From the NCBI GenBank assembly GCA_014621425.1, contig JAANBB010000092.1, positions 47,338-111,337 on the forward strand: DNA of 64,000 nt, read 5' to 3'. Of the stretch, positions 1-11,099 are shown piece by piece. The notes beneath the pieces are model-generated. The model had not been told where the DNA came from. It did not search any database and saw only the letters and a list, made by a program, of their open reading frames with translations. Every line of letters starts with the position of its first letter. Position 1 is the first letter of the stretch. The DNA is from Cylindrodendrum hubeiense (Eukaryota > Ascomycota > Sordariomycetes > Hypocreales > Nectriaceae). The position numbers and the translations under genes were made by a program.

Positions 1-541
1 ATTAAGAAGGTCAGCTATGGAGTTGCCCTTCCTGGTCTGATTGTAACCACGATGCTCACCTGCCATGTAAGTTTACCTATCGTTGCGGCTTGATTCTTTG
101 ACTGATAACTGGAAACAGCTGGCGAGTAAGCACGTCTTTGTTCGTATCTTGCGAGGATCCAAACATCTAGCTGCCAACAGCTTTGTCCATTGGGCATCCT
201 GGCTTAGCTGCACTTTTGGTATCACCGTGATTGCTTATGTCATTGCTAGCGGTATCCCAGTCTTTGGTGGACTCGTTTCCCTGATTGGTGCACTGCTCGC
301 TACTTCTTTATCATTCCAACCCATGGGTTGTATGTGGCTTTACGACAACTGGTCAAGTGGCAAGGCAGATCGATCAGCCACGTGGTTGATCGGAGTCGCG
401 TGGAGTGTTATGGTTATAGTAATTGGGTCATTCTTTACCGTTGTGGGCACCTACGCCTCTATTGTTGGTATTATTGACTCTTACAAGGTTTCTGGAGGGT
501 CTGCAGCTTGGTCGTGTGCCGACAACTCTGGTTCTGTTTAG
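1..541 (+). CDS. Amino-acid transporter (Aa_trans/AAAP family), 3' part only
   Basis: The gene is cut by the left edge of the window. Exons are 1-66 and 119-541; the 52-nt intron 67-118 starts GTAAGT and ends CAG, and the join is in phase 0. The visible 163 residues hold about four hydrophobic segments and end in the motif SCADNSGSV, which is typical of fungal neutral amino-acid permeases of the AAAP family. The role would be proton-coupled amino-acid uptake at the plasma membrane or vacuole. It runs tail-to-tail towards the tannase gene. Family assignment rests on the membrane pattern and C-terminal motif; substrate cannot be told. Confidence 0.75.
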
Positions 542-1067
542 TTTCCAAGACAACAGGCCATTGGTATCGACGGAGTATAAAAGTACTGGATGCTCGAAAA
601 GGACGACATGTTCTAGTGGCCGTGAAAGTAGGTGGCTAACGACGGGGAGTCAGGATAGTTCTCTTATCCGCTTGTTATCTTATCATATGATTGGGGAGCC
701 TTTGGTCGCTCCCAGGTCACATCGCCTTCCCTACTTAGTGCCCACGCCCCCTATTACTGCTATTTTGCCTAAAGATTCTATTTCCTCAACCCAGCTTAAC
801 ATTATTCACGTACGGTTGTGGAAATGTACTCTAATGAATTACTGTCACGTCTAATGAAAATGATTCTTGACGTTTAACTTGAGGGCGAGTCTCTGGCTCG
901 AATATGTATATAAAGATAATATGGGTCGAATAGAAATAATATATCAGGTCTGCGAAACCACTGGCTTTGCCGGGCACGGGTCTGTAGTTTTATTGGAAAG
1001 ACTGGAAATGATGTTCTAATGTGATGTAATGCAACAATTACATCAATATCTCCACAAAGTAGTCATT
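542..1067. other. Intergenic, between convergent 3' ends
   Basis: 526 bases between the permease stop and the tannase stop. The part near 890-1050 is AT-rich, as expected for 3' UTR and polyadenylation signals on both strands. I see no gene. Confidence 0.5.
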
Positions 1068-2675
1068 CTAGCAGTCTTCTTTTGGTTTAACGCAGACATA
1101 ATTCTTTGCAGCCGCACGATCCCCACGACCACGGTACTTGGCGACGAGCGGATAACGGCATATCTTTCGTGTGAAGTGGGCTGTAGAGTTGGGTAGGGTC
1201 TCAGCTTCAAGGATCTCTGGCACAACTCCATTTTCAACCCACGACAGCAGTGCATTGAATGGTGCTGTAGGAACAGCGCCCGGAGTTGGACCGAAGCCGC
1301 AGTGGTCAACTCCTGGTGCGAGAAAGAGTCGGAAGAAGTCCTTCGTAGCAACTTCACCGCCCATAATTTGCTCCACTTCTTGAAGGTACCGTATACTATC
1401 TTGGGGATAGATGAGTTGGTCCGCCAAACCATGCCATACGAGCAACTTTCCTCCAGCCTTCTTAAATTTCGAAAGGTCGGGATCTGCTGAGTCCATTATG
1501 GAGCCGAATTTGGATTTCGACTCATAGAAAAGTTCAACTAGCTGTGCCGAATCGAGGCTTGTCGTGTCAAACTCGGGATTCTCCTTGACGAAGTAGCGAA
1601 CCCAGGCATCCGCCAAAAAGAAGGGGACTCCAGTGCCGTTCACTCCATTAGCCTCTGTGGTTGTGTAGGCCAGTGCTGCAAATGAAGCACCAATGGGAAT
1701 TCCAGGCCAAAGCCTCTCACCAGACGGCGTCTTGGGTCCATCCCAGATCTTGCGAACAATTGCAGCACCTTGAGAAGTGATCTCGACTTGCTCCTCACCG
1801 CACTGGGCCATGGTGCCGACGGCTGTAAACGGGTCGAACTTGCAGTTGAAAGGACTAGTGATAATCCCATCTTTGACCTTGTCTTTATTGTCACATGCTC
1901 TAATAGCAGCTTGGACGATGCCATCCAGTTCGCAGTTTGACGGATAGTAGCCCTCTTCCTTCATGACAACTTGTGGCCATAATTCTGCAACCACGTACTC
2001 TGTCCAGTAGATGGCTGGAGCTCCAGCCAGAATGCCATCGAAATCCTCTGGGTATTTCTGGGCAGCTACGAGGCCCTGTCTGCCACCAGTGGAACATCCG
2101 TTCCAGAGGGAGGTCTTGACAGGCCGTCCGTAAAATGAAGCCGCCACGGCTTGGCCCACAACTGCCATATCATGGATGGACCTCGATGCGAAGTTCTCTA
2201 GAAGTTCAAAGTTGACCGTGCCATCTTCTTTCAGTGCCCAAAGGTCTGGACTGAGAGGATTGCCAGATAAACCGGCATTTGTTGACGATACTGCGTAGCC
2301 TTGTGATGCTGGAAGGGCGAGGTCAATAGCACCTAGACCAGCGGCCCAGGCACCACCTCCGATAGCAACGAACCGTTTATTCCAGCTCTTGAGAGGTAGC
2401 CAGGTTTGGACAAGAACATGATCGCTCGAACCGGTGTGAGTAAGAGTGACATTGACCTCACAGACATTGAGATTGACGATGTCTTGCGCGAGAGTCGGAG
2501 GGGAAGATTGAACGCTGAAGTTGGTTCTTATCGCGCTATCAATGGAAGCGATTGTAGCTCCTAAGACATGGGGTGCTGGAATTTCAGAGCAGAGTTTCGC
2601 TCCATGCGTTGGAGTCGAGGCATGAGTAGGAAGAAGCGAATTCCCTAAGATCAGGAACGACAAGAAATAGCGCAT
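1068..2675 (-). CDS. Secreted tannase / feruloyl esterase family hydrolase
   Basis: 535 aa, one exon. I chose the ATG at 2675 rather than the longer in-frame start at 2816, because it opens directly with a signal peptide (MRYFLSFLILGNSLLP). Family landmarks of the alpha/beta-hydrolase tannase group are present: nucleophile Ser195 in NGCSTGG, Asp419 in HGLADQLIYP and His458 in VDHCGFG. Cys194 and Cys459 next to Ser and His form the expected CS-D-HC pair, known in this family to make a disulfide. Length fits fungal tannases and feruloyl esterases (about 500-580 aa). It should release gallate or hydroxycinnamate from plant esters outside the cell. It is divergent from the neighbouring hydrolase gene over an 814-bp intergenic region. 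Confidence 0.9.
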   Translation of the reverse strand: MRYFLSFLILGNSLLPTHASTPTHGAKLCSEIPAPHVLGATIASIDSAIRTNFSVQSSPPTLAQDIVNLNVCEVNVTLTHTGSSDHVLVQTWLPLKSWNKRFVAIGGGAWAAGLGAIDLALPASQGYAVSSTNAGLSGNPLSPDLWALKEDGTVNFELLENFASRSIHDMAVVGQAVAASFYGRPVKTSLWNGCSTGGRQGLVAAQKYPEDFDGILAGAPAIYWTEYVVAELWPQVVMKEEGYYPSNCELDGIVQAAIRACDNKDKVKDGIITSPFNCKFDPFTAVGTMAQCGEEQVEITSQGAAIVRKIWDGPKTPSGERLWPGIPIGASFAALAYTTTEANGVNGTGVPFFLADAWVRYFVKENPEFDTTSLDSAQLVELFYESKSKFGSIMDSADPDLSKFKKAGGKLLVWHGLADQLIYPQDSIRYLQEVEQIMGGEVATKDFFRLFLAPGVDHCGFGPTPGAVPTAPFNALLSWVENGVVPEILEAETLPNSTAHFTRKICRYPLVAKYRGRGDRAAAKNYVCVKPKEDC

Positions 2676-3489
2676 GATGTTGAGTGGAAGCAAGCCAGAA
2701 GCCCCTGATAAGCGTTTTGATGATTGAATGATGAAATAACCTACATTTCGGGAGGTTTCAACAATCTTTATACTTCGAGTTGACACAATCGGGCTACAAG
2801 ACGCGAGCACTCTCACTCTTCAATCTGTATCGTGTCTAAGCCATCGATTCTGGAACTATTACCCGAATTCGGGAACGCGCATTGGAACTTCAGTAACGAC
2901 TGGGGCTTTTCGGGTTAACCGGCATCGACGGTCACTTGGCCAAGCCTGCATGTGGAGATTTGAGGCGGAGCCCATTTCGAAGTGAGATCTGCAGGGACTT
3001 TTTTTGACCTAAATCTGCCACCCGTTGCTAAATTCTGACACCTTCGCTTAAAGTAAGAAGACTGTTGTCTGATAGGCTGCTTTGTTGTCGCTTTTTGCTC
3101 CTGGTTCCTAAATATTGTCAGCTCGCTTGACGTCATAAAACTCTGCTTCGTGCATCTCCGCGGAAGAACCTGCGTGAACTGCGACGAAGAGAGAAATCAT
3201 GATTCCAAATTCAATCCCACTCTTTTGCATGTACGCTGAATTTCCGCGAGTTACCTCCCGTATTGGCTGGACTATGGCGGAGCTATGCTAGGAGCTGACC
3301 AATACATCAGTGGCTTAGATTCAGATTGCGAAACATAGAGCTGCCTAGACATGACAGCGAAATCAAAGAGACATAGCCACGTCAAAATGACCCCGTGACG
3401 TAACCTCGCTAATCAGCATTGGTATATAGCTCGATGAAATCGTCATACTGCTATCCAGGCAATAGAACTCAGAGAAACAGATCATCAAA
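2676..3489. promoter_or_regulatory. Divergent promoter region, tannase / epoxide-hydrolase-like gene
   Basis: 814 bases separate the two divergent secreted-hydrolase starts, so shared control is possible. A TATA-like stretch (GGTATATAG, near 3421-3429) lies about 65 nt upstream of the ATG at 3490. No other gene is seen. Confidence 0.45.
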
Positions 3490-4515
3490 ATGTTTATTGC
3501 TTCATTTCTTGCAGCGTTCGCTGCGGCAATGGTTGGGGCAGCCGCCTCTCCCGTCGCTCCCTGGCAAGCCACTGCTCCACTACCAGAGAATACTTCCAAC
3601 TCCAAGAGGCCTCTCAGGCTTGAACCTCTCCAGTATGTCAATACTACACGGCTGCAAGTCGCATACTACGAAGATGGTCCAGCCGATGGCCAAGTTGTAC
3701 TGCTGCTCCATGGCTGGCCCTACGACATCCATAGCTACAGCGTGGTAGCCCCAGCTCTTGCGAAGAAAGGATTCCGCGTCATTGTTCCTTACCTCCGAGG
3801 CAACGGCCCAACCACGTTTCTTCACGCCGACACTTTCCGGTCCGGAGAACAAGCTGCCCTTGGCTATGATATCATTGAGCTTCTAGATGTGTTGGATATA
3901 CCAAAGGCGATATTCGCTGGATACGATTGGGGTGGTCGGGCCGCTTGTGTCGCAGCAGCTCTGTGGCCTGAACGGTGCGAAGGGCTCGTGTCTGTCAACA
4001 GCTACCTTATACAAGATCTGTCAAAGGCATGGGTCCCCCTAGCCGCTCCGATCGAGGCCGGCTTTTGGTACTTTTACTATTTCCTCACACCGCGTGGAGA
4101 AGCGGCTTTGGCAGAGCACCCTAAAGATATTGCGCGAGTCGTCTGGAATAAGAATTCACCCGAGTGGAACTACACTGAGGCCGATCTCGACCGTGCTGCG
4201 GAGACATTCGTCAACCCAGATTACACCAGTGTCGTCACCCATGTATACCGACATCGGTTGCTATATGCCCCAGGCGATCCAGACTATGCGGATATTGAGA
4301 AGCTTTTGCTTAAACAGCCGAAAATTGGGGCACCGACAGTCACTTTGGACGGTCTGGCAGATGGGAATTTCCCTCCTACAAACGGGTCTTCATCCCAGGC
4401 CTATTTCACTGGGAAACGGGTCCATCATCAAATACCAGGCGCTGGGCATAATCTCCCACAGGAAAAGCCATCAGCATTTATATCTGCTGTTGTGGAGGTT
4501 ACGAGTTACATATAA
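3490..4515 (+). CDS. Secreted alpha/beta hydrolase, epoxide hydrolase-like
   Basis: 341 aa, no intron. Residues 1-20 form a signal peptide (MFIASFLAAFAAAMVGAAAS). The core follows the soluble epoxide hydrolase/haloalkane dehalogenase plan: oxyanion motif HGWP at 74-77, nucleophile Asp146 in GYDWGG, a likely acid at Asp291 in GLADGN and catalytic His320 in GAGHN. The lid region (about 180-260) carries several tyrosines, as needed for epoxide activation, but I cannot assign the pair. An Asp rather than Ser nucleophile argues for epoxide or dehalogenation chemistry rather than esterase activity. A signal peptide is less usual for this family. Natural substrate unknown. Confidence 0.85.
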   Translation: MFIASFLAAFAAAMVGAAASPVAPWQATAPLPENTSNSKRPLRLEPLQYVNTTRLQVAYYEDGPADGQVVLLLHGWPYDIHSYSVVAPALAKKGFRVIVPYLRGNGPTTFLHADTFRSGEQAALGYDIIELLDVLDIPKAIFAGYDWGGRAACVAAALWPERCEGLVSVNSYLIQDLSKAWVPLAAPIEAGFWYFYYFLTPRGEAALAEHPKDIARVVWNKNSPEWNYTEADLDRAAETFVNPDYTSVVTHVYRHRLLYAPGDPDYADIEKLLLKQPKIGAPTVTLDGLADGNFPPTNGSSSQAYFTGKRVHHQIPGAGHNLPQEKPSAFISAVVEVTSYI

Positions 4516-4809
4516 AGTTGGATGGGCTGTGACTCGCGTAACTACCTGATCTAACGCTTTATCAATTACTTATATGATGTGTTTTGGAACCAGTTTGTCT
4601 TTAAAAATATGAATAGTAACAAAGTATTATCTCCCTCTTATTTGTGTTATAGTCAATGGCATAGTAAGCTATAAGATAATAGCCGGAATATAATTGGCGT
4701 TTGTTGCTGGAAGTAGAGACGCGGGCTAGACCCTCAAGATGCTTGAGCGAACGAAATGCAAAATATTCAATCATGAAAACAATCGATGTAAGCTTTTAAT
4801 TGCCTCTGT

Positions 4810-5977
4810 CTATCGTTCATCGTTGCAGAAAGTCGTATCGAAGTACTCTGACACTGGTGGAGGCATATCTCGATACGCTCCAATCTTCCCTCCGACAATG
4901 AGGTCGGTAAGACTGATCTTTGAGTAACCTGGAACTTCCCAGATATCGGTTCCCATCATCTGCTCTAGCTGGCCAGCCCCCCAGATCTTGCGACAGTACC
5001 AAGCGAGTGCAAAAGGGATGCCGTTGGAGACTGTGTGTTCAAACTCATCATCAACCTTGTTCGAGCTGTGCTTGAAGATTTCAGGCTTCTTCCCATGCTT
5101 GACTTCAAAAGCGGCTGCTAGATCGTTTCCAGTGGCCTCTAATTCCGTGAGACCAATTACTCGATCTTTCAACTCCGAAATTGGTGTGCTTGAAAAGATT
5201 GACGCGTAGGCAGCTCCGACATAGCTTCTTGTGCTGAATTTGGGAAAGAGAATACAGTTAGCACCGGTTTGGTCCCATAAACGACTGTTGAGCAATATGA
5301 GGACAAGGGGATGGTGAGGGGTGACGTGAAAAAGCCAACATACCATAGGTTCAAGCTCTCTTCAGCACTATTGGCACTGAATGTGATTCTATTCTTGGCA
5401 ATATCCACGCCCATGGCCCTAAAAGGAGAACCTGTTAGTTTATGAGACATTTCTTCATCTGTAACCACTCACATGGTATTCAATGCAAACTCGGCAAAGT
5501 TTCCTGTCAACACAACCGTGATGGGGATCCCGGCTTCTTTTGCGGCTGTTTCAACCTCGAGCTTCTTCCTATTCACGGGAACTCGATTCCCTTGCTCATC
5601 GTAACGAGCTGCAAGATCAGAAGGTGAGAAGAGCTGGACCTTGGTGTGCGGGATTGCCTTGACAAATGCATGCTGCCTCGACACTCCCTCATGTCCGACT
5701 AGAGAACTAAACAAGAGTCAGTATCGTCCCTCGGCATCGTGGAGTGATGTGGGACATACATGACAATGTCGATGTCTTTCAACGCGGCGATAACCGCAGT
5801 GACATCTTCCACATCCACCTCCTCCTTGGAGACGTTGGGTGGGAGACCCGAAACATCAGAACCTGGGCGATACAGAATCTTGATAGGGGCTTTAGTGGCG
5901 GCAAGAGCCTCGACTATCTTGGAGCTGGCCCAGCCACGGTGACCGTAAATGGCAATTCGGTTGTATTGCGGTTCCAT
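4810..5977 (-). CDS. NmrA-like / isoflavone-reductase-like NAD(P)-binding protein
   Basis: Four exons: 5760-5977, 5473-5706, 5344-5418 and 4810-5233. All joins are GT-AG and keep frame, giving 316 aa. The N-terminus starts a Rossmann fold (RIAIYGHRGWASSKIVEAL) with a glycine-rich turn. Further on come VTGN-like (VVLTGNFAEFALN) and GLTELEATGND segments, typical of the atypical SDRs grouped with NmrA and isoflavone reductases. Members are either reductases of aromatic or secondary metabolites or NAD(P) sensors that bind GATA regulators; the sequence does not separate these. A TATA box (TTTATATATATC on the minus strand, 6052-6063) lies about 75 nt upstream of the start. Confidence 0.8.
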
Positions 5978-6720
5978 GATGTAAAAGGGTAAAAATCAAG
6001 TAAGATAGTGGTGATAGATGTTTGTGTGATACCTATAATAGGTTAACATGGATATATATAAATTCACGTAGTGTATACTAATCGCTTGCCGAAAGACATG
6101 TATGGAATCATTTCAAGCCATTGACAAATCATTCATACCCAAAATGGCAAGTGGAGACGTATATACCCGGCCCCCGAAGTGCTCCCGGAAAGGCGGAGCC
6201 CGTCTGGTCTGATAACTATGGGCCTAGCTCGCGTGGCTCCAAGTTTGGGCCGCGGACTGTTCGTTTGCATGGATGATCCATTTTCGACAGATGCGCCCTG
6301 GCATTACCTGCGCCCTTTGCGCAGGAATCCCCGTCAATCCTGGGGGTTTGGGTCGTAGGGGCCTATCCCTGGCTAAGGAAACTATCACATTATGCCGTAT
6401 TTCCACTATTTGTCTTTCCGTTGTCCCTGGATCTGGGACAGCAACCCCAGCTCTGTCCCTGGGGGAGCCTTTCAGGGCTGCCATCATAGTCGCGAACAAG
6501 GACTGCCTCTCAGGCCGCCAATTAAATAGAAATCGAAAGCTTTTATCATAGATTACCATCACTAGGTCTGACAAAATTGTCGATGGCAATCACGGACGGT
6601 ACATTTGAACAAGGGATGTATCACAACCAATTGCAGCAAACCTACAGACAAATATGTGTCGAATAGGCCGACTAATATACATTCTAGACCAATACCATCT
6701 GTGAATAACTACGCTGTATT
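5978..6720. other. Intergenic, NmrA-like promoter and Dabb 3' flank
   Basis: 743 bases. The right part of the NmrA-like promoter is here, including its TATA box at 6052-6063. Open frames at 6224-6589 show no family motif and look like chance. Confidence 0.45.
6052..6063 (-). promoter_or_regulatory. TATA box of the NmrA-like gene
   Basis: The minus strand reads TTTATATATATC about 75 nt upstream of the start codon at 5977, at a plausible distance for a core promoter element. Confidence 0.45.
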
Positions 6721-7162
6721 CTAGAAAACGCCTCCACTGAAATCTACCACGTGAACCTTATCCACAATCGGTCCCAGACTAGCACCATACGACAAATGCG
6801 CTGGGTCCTTCAGGGCGTAATGGTCCCGGTCACTGACCGAGTCGAATTCCACCACGAAGATGTGAGTAAACCCGTCCTAAAAGCTTAGTATGTGATATTC
6901 CCAAGTCCACGTGATGGCGGGTGTTACCTGCATGCCCTCAACAGAACATTCTCTTCCTCCTTTAGAAGACTTAATGTAGGGCTTCCCAGAAACAGGGTGA
7001 ATACACTGGTCTCTCAGTGAGAACATGCGGTCGCAAGCCTGGCTTCTTGTTAACTTTGTGGCAGGATCATTTCACCCTCAGGAGCAACCTTACGTCCTTG
7101 ATGGTTGAGGCATCAATGCCGTCTTTGAATTTGATCTGAACAATGTGCGTGACTTCAGACAT
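6721..7162 (-). CDS. Dabb-domain (stress-responsive A/B barrel) protein
   Basis: Three exons: 7094-7162, 6928-7038 and 6721-6876. The two short GT-AG introns sit in phase 0. The product is 111 aa, the usual size of single-domain Dabb proteins. The start MSEVTHIVQIKFKDG and the later THIFVVEFDSVSDRD and HVVDFSGGVF segments match the Dabb pattern: an N-terminal strand with His, a middle FVVEF strand and a C-terminal V-x-D-F strand. Dabb proteins are dimeric alpha+beta barrels; some are cyclases for polyketide chains, others have no known activity. It is divergent from the cupin gene over about 505 bp, which suggests they are used together. Specific role unknown. Confidence 0.8.
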
Positions 7163-7667
7163 GATGGTAATTTCACAATGATGTATCCTGACAGGGTGGT
7201 ATTTTAGATACAGATCCCAAAACTGAAGTATTGGCCATCCTGATATACATGCCCTCAAGGACTGTCGTTGGAGTGACAGAACCTGAGATTTGTAATTGAC
7301 AGATTCGACAGACTCCCTGATCCGCTGTGGATATGCCTGAGTGGATCAGATCCCTGCCGTATCCACTGTGCAGTCTCCTCACATTTCCGGCTAACGGCTA
7401 TATGCCCATACAACCGTCCATGGCCCCATCCATACAACCGAACACCCTTGTGATTGGTCTCTGCTCGGGGTTGCTAGTAGTCAATTTTGCCCGAGATATC
7501 ACTTCCAAGCCCCACAACCGCCGGCTCGTCCTTTGTGCTGCGATGTCCTGATGCAGACTCGTGTTGGTCCGCCACTCATGTATAAGCAACGCGCGTCCCA
7601 GCTCTAGACGAGCTGTGTAGACTTCATCAATAGAAGGCCCCAGACACTTTAAACTGACCAACAGACC
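7163..7667. promoter_or_regulatory. Divergent promoter region, Dabb / cupin
   Basis: 505 bases between two divergent starts. No recognised site was picked out. Small open frames here lack motifs. Confidence 0.4.
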
Positions 7668-8333
7668 ATGTCGGGTTTCGACTTCGGGTTCAAGATACCC
7701 AATGGCAGCCTCTTTGTCCATGGCGAAGGGGTCAATGTCAAGTCGGCGTTTACACACGACCTGGATATTCCGGGCGAGATGCACGTGTTTAATCCAGGAA
7801 ATGCGTGCGATGCCACGACTCCGACATTCAAAGGCTCATTCGGCGTGCTGCCTTTTGACACCACAACAAGGATGCCCAGGCACATACACCTGTCACAGCC
7901 CGGTTCCAGTTTGAGGTTCCTTGCCGAAAAGGTCCTCGCCCTCAACGGCGTAGGGTTATTGGAGTTGGCGGGGGAGTTCTACGTCATCTCCCCGATGACA
8001 ATGGTAATCATAGCGCCCGGTGTCCCCCACGCCTGGACGGCGTGTCCGGCGGGACTTCACGTCCAGGGAGCCCTGGGAATCGCAGACGACAAAGAGCAGA
8101 TTGTTTCAAGCGGGAGCTTCATCGCTGTGTACGAGCACGAGGATGCGACAGCATTCTTCCCGACCGCGCAGTTCGGTCCCTTGAATGATGCCAACGACTA
8201 CATTCGGTGCGATGATTTGCAAAGTATCAGAATACCGAAGATGGACATAGAGACTGTCATTGAGAAGGCATGGTTTGTGTGGGGAAGAGGCTTACGCAGG
8301 GGTCAATTAGTCGAGGGCTACTCACAGTGTTAA
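7668..8333 (+). CDS. Cupin-fold (RmlC-like) protein
   Basis: 221 aa, one exon. The core looks like a cupin barrel: MPRHIHLSQP holds the HxH type of first metal-binding motif, and VIIAPGVPHAWTACPAG matches the second cupin motif (PGxPHxW). FVHGEGV near the N-terminus may be a further strand. Cupins of this kind bind a metal ion and may be dioxygenases, isomerases or sensors of small molecules; no substrate can be assigned. It lies between the Dabb gene (divergent) and a Zn2Cys6 regulator 232 bp downstream on the same strand, consistent with a small metabolic cluster. Confidence 0.7.
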   Translation: MSGFDFGFKIPNGSLFVHGEGVNVKSAFTHDLDIPGEMHVFNPGNACDATTPTFKGSFGVLPFDTTTRMPRHIHLSQPGSSLRFLAEKVLALNGVGLLELAGEFYVISPMTMVIIAPGVPHAWTACPAGLHVQGALGIADDKEQIVSSGSFIAVYEHEDATAFFPTAQFGPLNDANDYIRCDDLQSIRIPKMDIETVIEKAWFVWGRGLRRGQLVEGYSQC

Positions 8334-8565
8334 GAGGCATTTATGAAGCCTGGAATTACCCGATAACGAGAACGAGACCCACATAGTGACTAGCTGTATT
8401 GATTAGACTTTAAGGGGATGATTTGTCACGAGGCTAAACCTGGCGACTCCGCACCAACTGAATGCCCAACATCGTGACAGCCCTGTTCAACATCGGTATC
8501 CGGCCAGTCAAATACGCATGATCGACGCTCCCGAGCTGGGAATGATGTCCTCTCATATGACATGA

Positions 8566-10734
8566 TTGCCAACGGTGGGAGCAGCGCCTAGTCATTTCGT
8601 ATTTGGACCCATGGCGTCTTCCGACGACCCGCGTCCGGATGTCGCCACAAGCGGCCATCATGCAAATTCTCCCAGAGACCGGATTCGTGCTGCAAAGGCG
8701 TGTAAGCGATGCAGTCAGCGCAAGATCAAATGCGACGCTATGCAATCTGGGCTGCCCTGTAGTCGCTGCCGTGCAGAGGACCGCTCTGATTGCGCTTGGG
8801 TCGTCTCAAGGCGCGGGACCTATGATCGCCACCGTGGTCGGCTGCAACACTCTGATCTCAACTCTCCTATGGGTTTGAGACAACCAGTTCCTACCACCCA
8901 AGCCAGCCATACGCCAGGTCAGCAGAACACCTCGCTCGTAGGTTTGCAAAATAGCATCCCGTCGACTACGCAGCCGGCAATATCGCATCGCGGTAACTCC
9001 GAGGCGCCTTTATCGCTAGAGGGCAATCTGGGGTTTTCGCTTGTGAGAGGAAATGCTCAGGCACCAACATCGCCATCATCCACCGACAGCGCTCACAGTC
9101 TGGCATCCATGTTTGAAGCATACCTCGACACGCGTCATCAGACTAACATCGGTCAATGCGGACTTTTTCTTCTTGGGGAGCCGTCTCCGTTGACTTTCGC
9201 CTTGGCAGAATTCTCCCAGCAAGTCACATCTCAGTTGCACAATCCAGGCCACCACATCCGTGACAGCGAGACTCTGCAAGTCATCCAACGAGATGTGCAC
9301 CCCTCACATGTAAGCGCAGTCGATGTCGCATATCTCAGGGCCAAAGGGGCCTTCGAGATGGCGTCAGAACGAACGTTGGATGATCTCATGGTGGTGTTTC
9401 TCACTCGATTCTATCCCCTCTATTCAATCGTGAACAAGGTTGAGATGGAAAAAGTCTACAAGGAGCGGAAGATGCCATGGATTCTCCTGCATGCAACCTG
9501 CTTTGTTGGGGCTACTTTCTGTGATGTCTCCGTAATTCACAGGTCTGGCTTTGCCTCTCGACTGCAGGCACGACGGCACTTTTACGACAGAGCCAAAGTA
9601 CTGTTCGACTTAGGATATGAGTCAAACAAGATTATCTTGCTTCAGTCCGCCATCATGTTGAGCTTCTGGGGCCCTCAGATGGGTAACCATTGGAATCCAT
9701 GCTCGTGGATCAGCTTTGGCGTTACTGCAGCTGTGTCTTTAGGTCTCCACCGCTCAGTTGCTTCTTCCAATGCGCCCCGCGGAGATAAAGGGCTCCTACG
9801 AAGGCTTTGGTGGACTCTAGCTGGGCGGGACGCTCACTGTTCGGCGCTCCTTGGACGTCCATTTCGGATCAATCTAGCCCAGTGCGATACAGGGATGCTG
9901 GCATTGGATGACTTTGACTCTGAGAGTCAAGTCGATGGGTTTTACCAAGTCGAGGTTGCCAAGTTGTCTCTAATCTTGCGAGAAATCGTTCATCGGCGAT
10001 TTGGGCCAGGCGAGTATCACACATCGCCGGAAAACGTCCACACCATGTTGGAGTCTTGGTATGCTGAATTGCAGGAATCTCTGGACAAATGGAGGCCAGC
10101 TCCACCTCCCTTCCTGTGCTCATCTGCCCTGGACCTCTTCTATAACTACTATCGAATCCTCCTGTATATTCCTACACCCCCTTCTGTACGGCGGGGAACG
10201 GTTTCCGAATTACCAACGTACGAGTGTGAGCCAAAGGCCATCACCGAGTCGGCTGCGAGAGAAGTCGCCTCTACCGCTGTTACTATCATGACAGAAACAC
10301 TCGTGTGTTCCCTCCCGCATGAGCTCTTCCCTAGCTTCTTCCTTGCTGGCATTGTGCTTTACCGCCAAAAGCAGGAAAGTGACACTACAGTCGCTCAGCT
10401 GGCCAAGGCCAATCTAGACAATTGCAGGATTGTACTCAACGAGGCCAGAGAGCTCTGGGATCTGGCAGATTGGGCAATGCGCATTTTCGAGTTTCTCTGC
10501 TCCTCATGCAAACGACGGGGCAACCAGTGCTCAAATAAAACCCCTGAGAATGCATCAATGTCTGAAAGTGATACTGTTCAGACTGCAATAGCCCACGAGT
10601 GGAGTCAGGATATGCAACCCGGCGATGGGGCTGTAGATCTGGGGTTGGATGGCCTGGTGGGAGGGGGTTCCACTGGACGCATGGAAGATTTCTTGTACAT
10701 GCTGGATATATTCCCCAGCTATTCAGATCAATAA
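8566..10734 (+). CDS. Zn(II)2Cys6 transcription factor with Fungal_trans domain
   Basis: 722 aa in one uninterrupted frame. The binuclear zinc cluster lies at residues 46-76, with six cysteines in CKRCSQRKIKC...CSRC...C spacing (C-x2-C-x6-C-x8-C-x2-C-x7-C). The longer fourth loop is within the allowed range. The middle region (about 275-470) matches the fungal-specific regulatory domain: FLTRFYPLYSIVNK, a conserved WISFGVTAAVSLGLHR helix and RRLWWTLAGRD...LGRP. An alternative start at 8611 (MASSDDP) would remove 15 residues and keep the zinc cluster. Its position suggests control of the adjacent Dabb, cupin and epimerase genes. Nuclear; target unknown. Confidence 0.92.
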   Translation: MPTVGAAPSHFVFGPMASSDDPRPDVATSGHHANSPRDRIRAAKACKRCSQRKIKCDAMQSGLPCSRCRAEDRSDCAWVVSRRGTYDRHRGRLQHSDLNSPMGLRQPVPTTQASHTPGQQNTSLVGLQNSIPSTTQPAISHRGNSEAPLSLEGNLGFSLVRGNAQAPTSPSSTDSAHSLASMFEAYLDTRHQTNIGQCGLFLLGEPSPLTFALAEFSQQVTSQLHNPGHHIRDSETLQVIQRDVHPSHVSAVDVAYLRAKGAFEMASERTLDDLMVVFLTRFYPLYSIVNKVEMEKVYKERKMPWILLHATCFVGATFCDVSVIHRSGFASRLQARRHFYDRAKVLFDLGYESNKIILLQSAIMLSFWGPQMGNHWNPCSWISFGVTAAVSLGLHRSVASSNAPRGDKGLLRRLWWTLAGRDAHCSALLGRPFRINLAQCDTGMLALDDFDSESQVDGFYQVEVAKLSLILREIVHRRFGPGEYHTSPENVHTMLESWYAELQESLDKWRPAPPPFLCSSALDLFYNYYRILLYIPTPPSVRRGTVSELPTYECEPKAITESAAREVASTAVTIMTETLVCSLPHELFPSFFLAGIVLYRQKQESDTTVAQLAKANLDNCRIVLNEARELWDLADWAMRIFEFLCSSCKRRGNQCSNKTPENASMSESDTVQTAIAHEWSQDMQPGDGAVDLGLDGLVGGGSTGRMEDFLYMLDIFPSYSDQ

Positions 10735-11099
10735 CACCACCTCACATAATCAAGAGGTGCTTCGAGAACAGCCGCTAGACGTTGATCTACGCTTACCATA
10801 TAGCCGGGCATATTGCCGCTTCGACCCACATGATGACATTCGTGACCGGAGGCCCAGACCCGTTTATCCACATCGTGCCCACTGCATCTCGAGATTTCTG
10901 CAAGACAGGTTCTGGTCGTTGCATGTTAAATCAGGATGTTGTTTACGTAACCCTTCAATCAACAGTGGACAGTTAGTAAGGCAGGATTTATAAGCATGAG
11001 ACATTGAAGACTTTCTCAGTGGAGAAGATACCAAGACAATATATATCGGTCACCGACTCATAACTGACACCAATACATCACTTCATTATCCTCTACATC
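10735..11099. promoter_or_regulatory. Promoter region of the SDR epimerase gene
   Basis: 365 bases. A TATA-like run (AATATATATC, near 11038-11047) lies about 55 nt upstream of the ATG at 11100. Nothing else recognised. Confidence 0.4.

Noticed and set aside
6224..6589. Minus-strand open frame of 121 codons
   Set aside because: No motif, biased composition, no promoter or splice support; plus-strand frame over the same bases is equally open.
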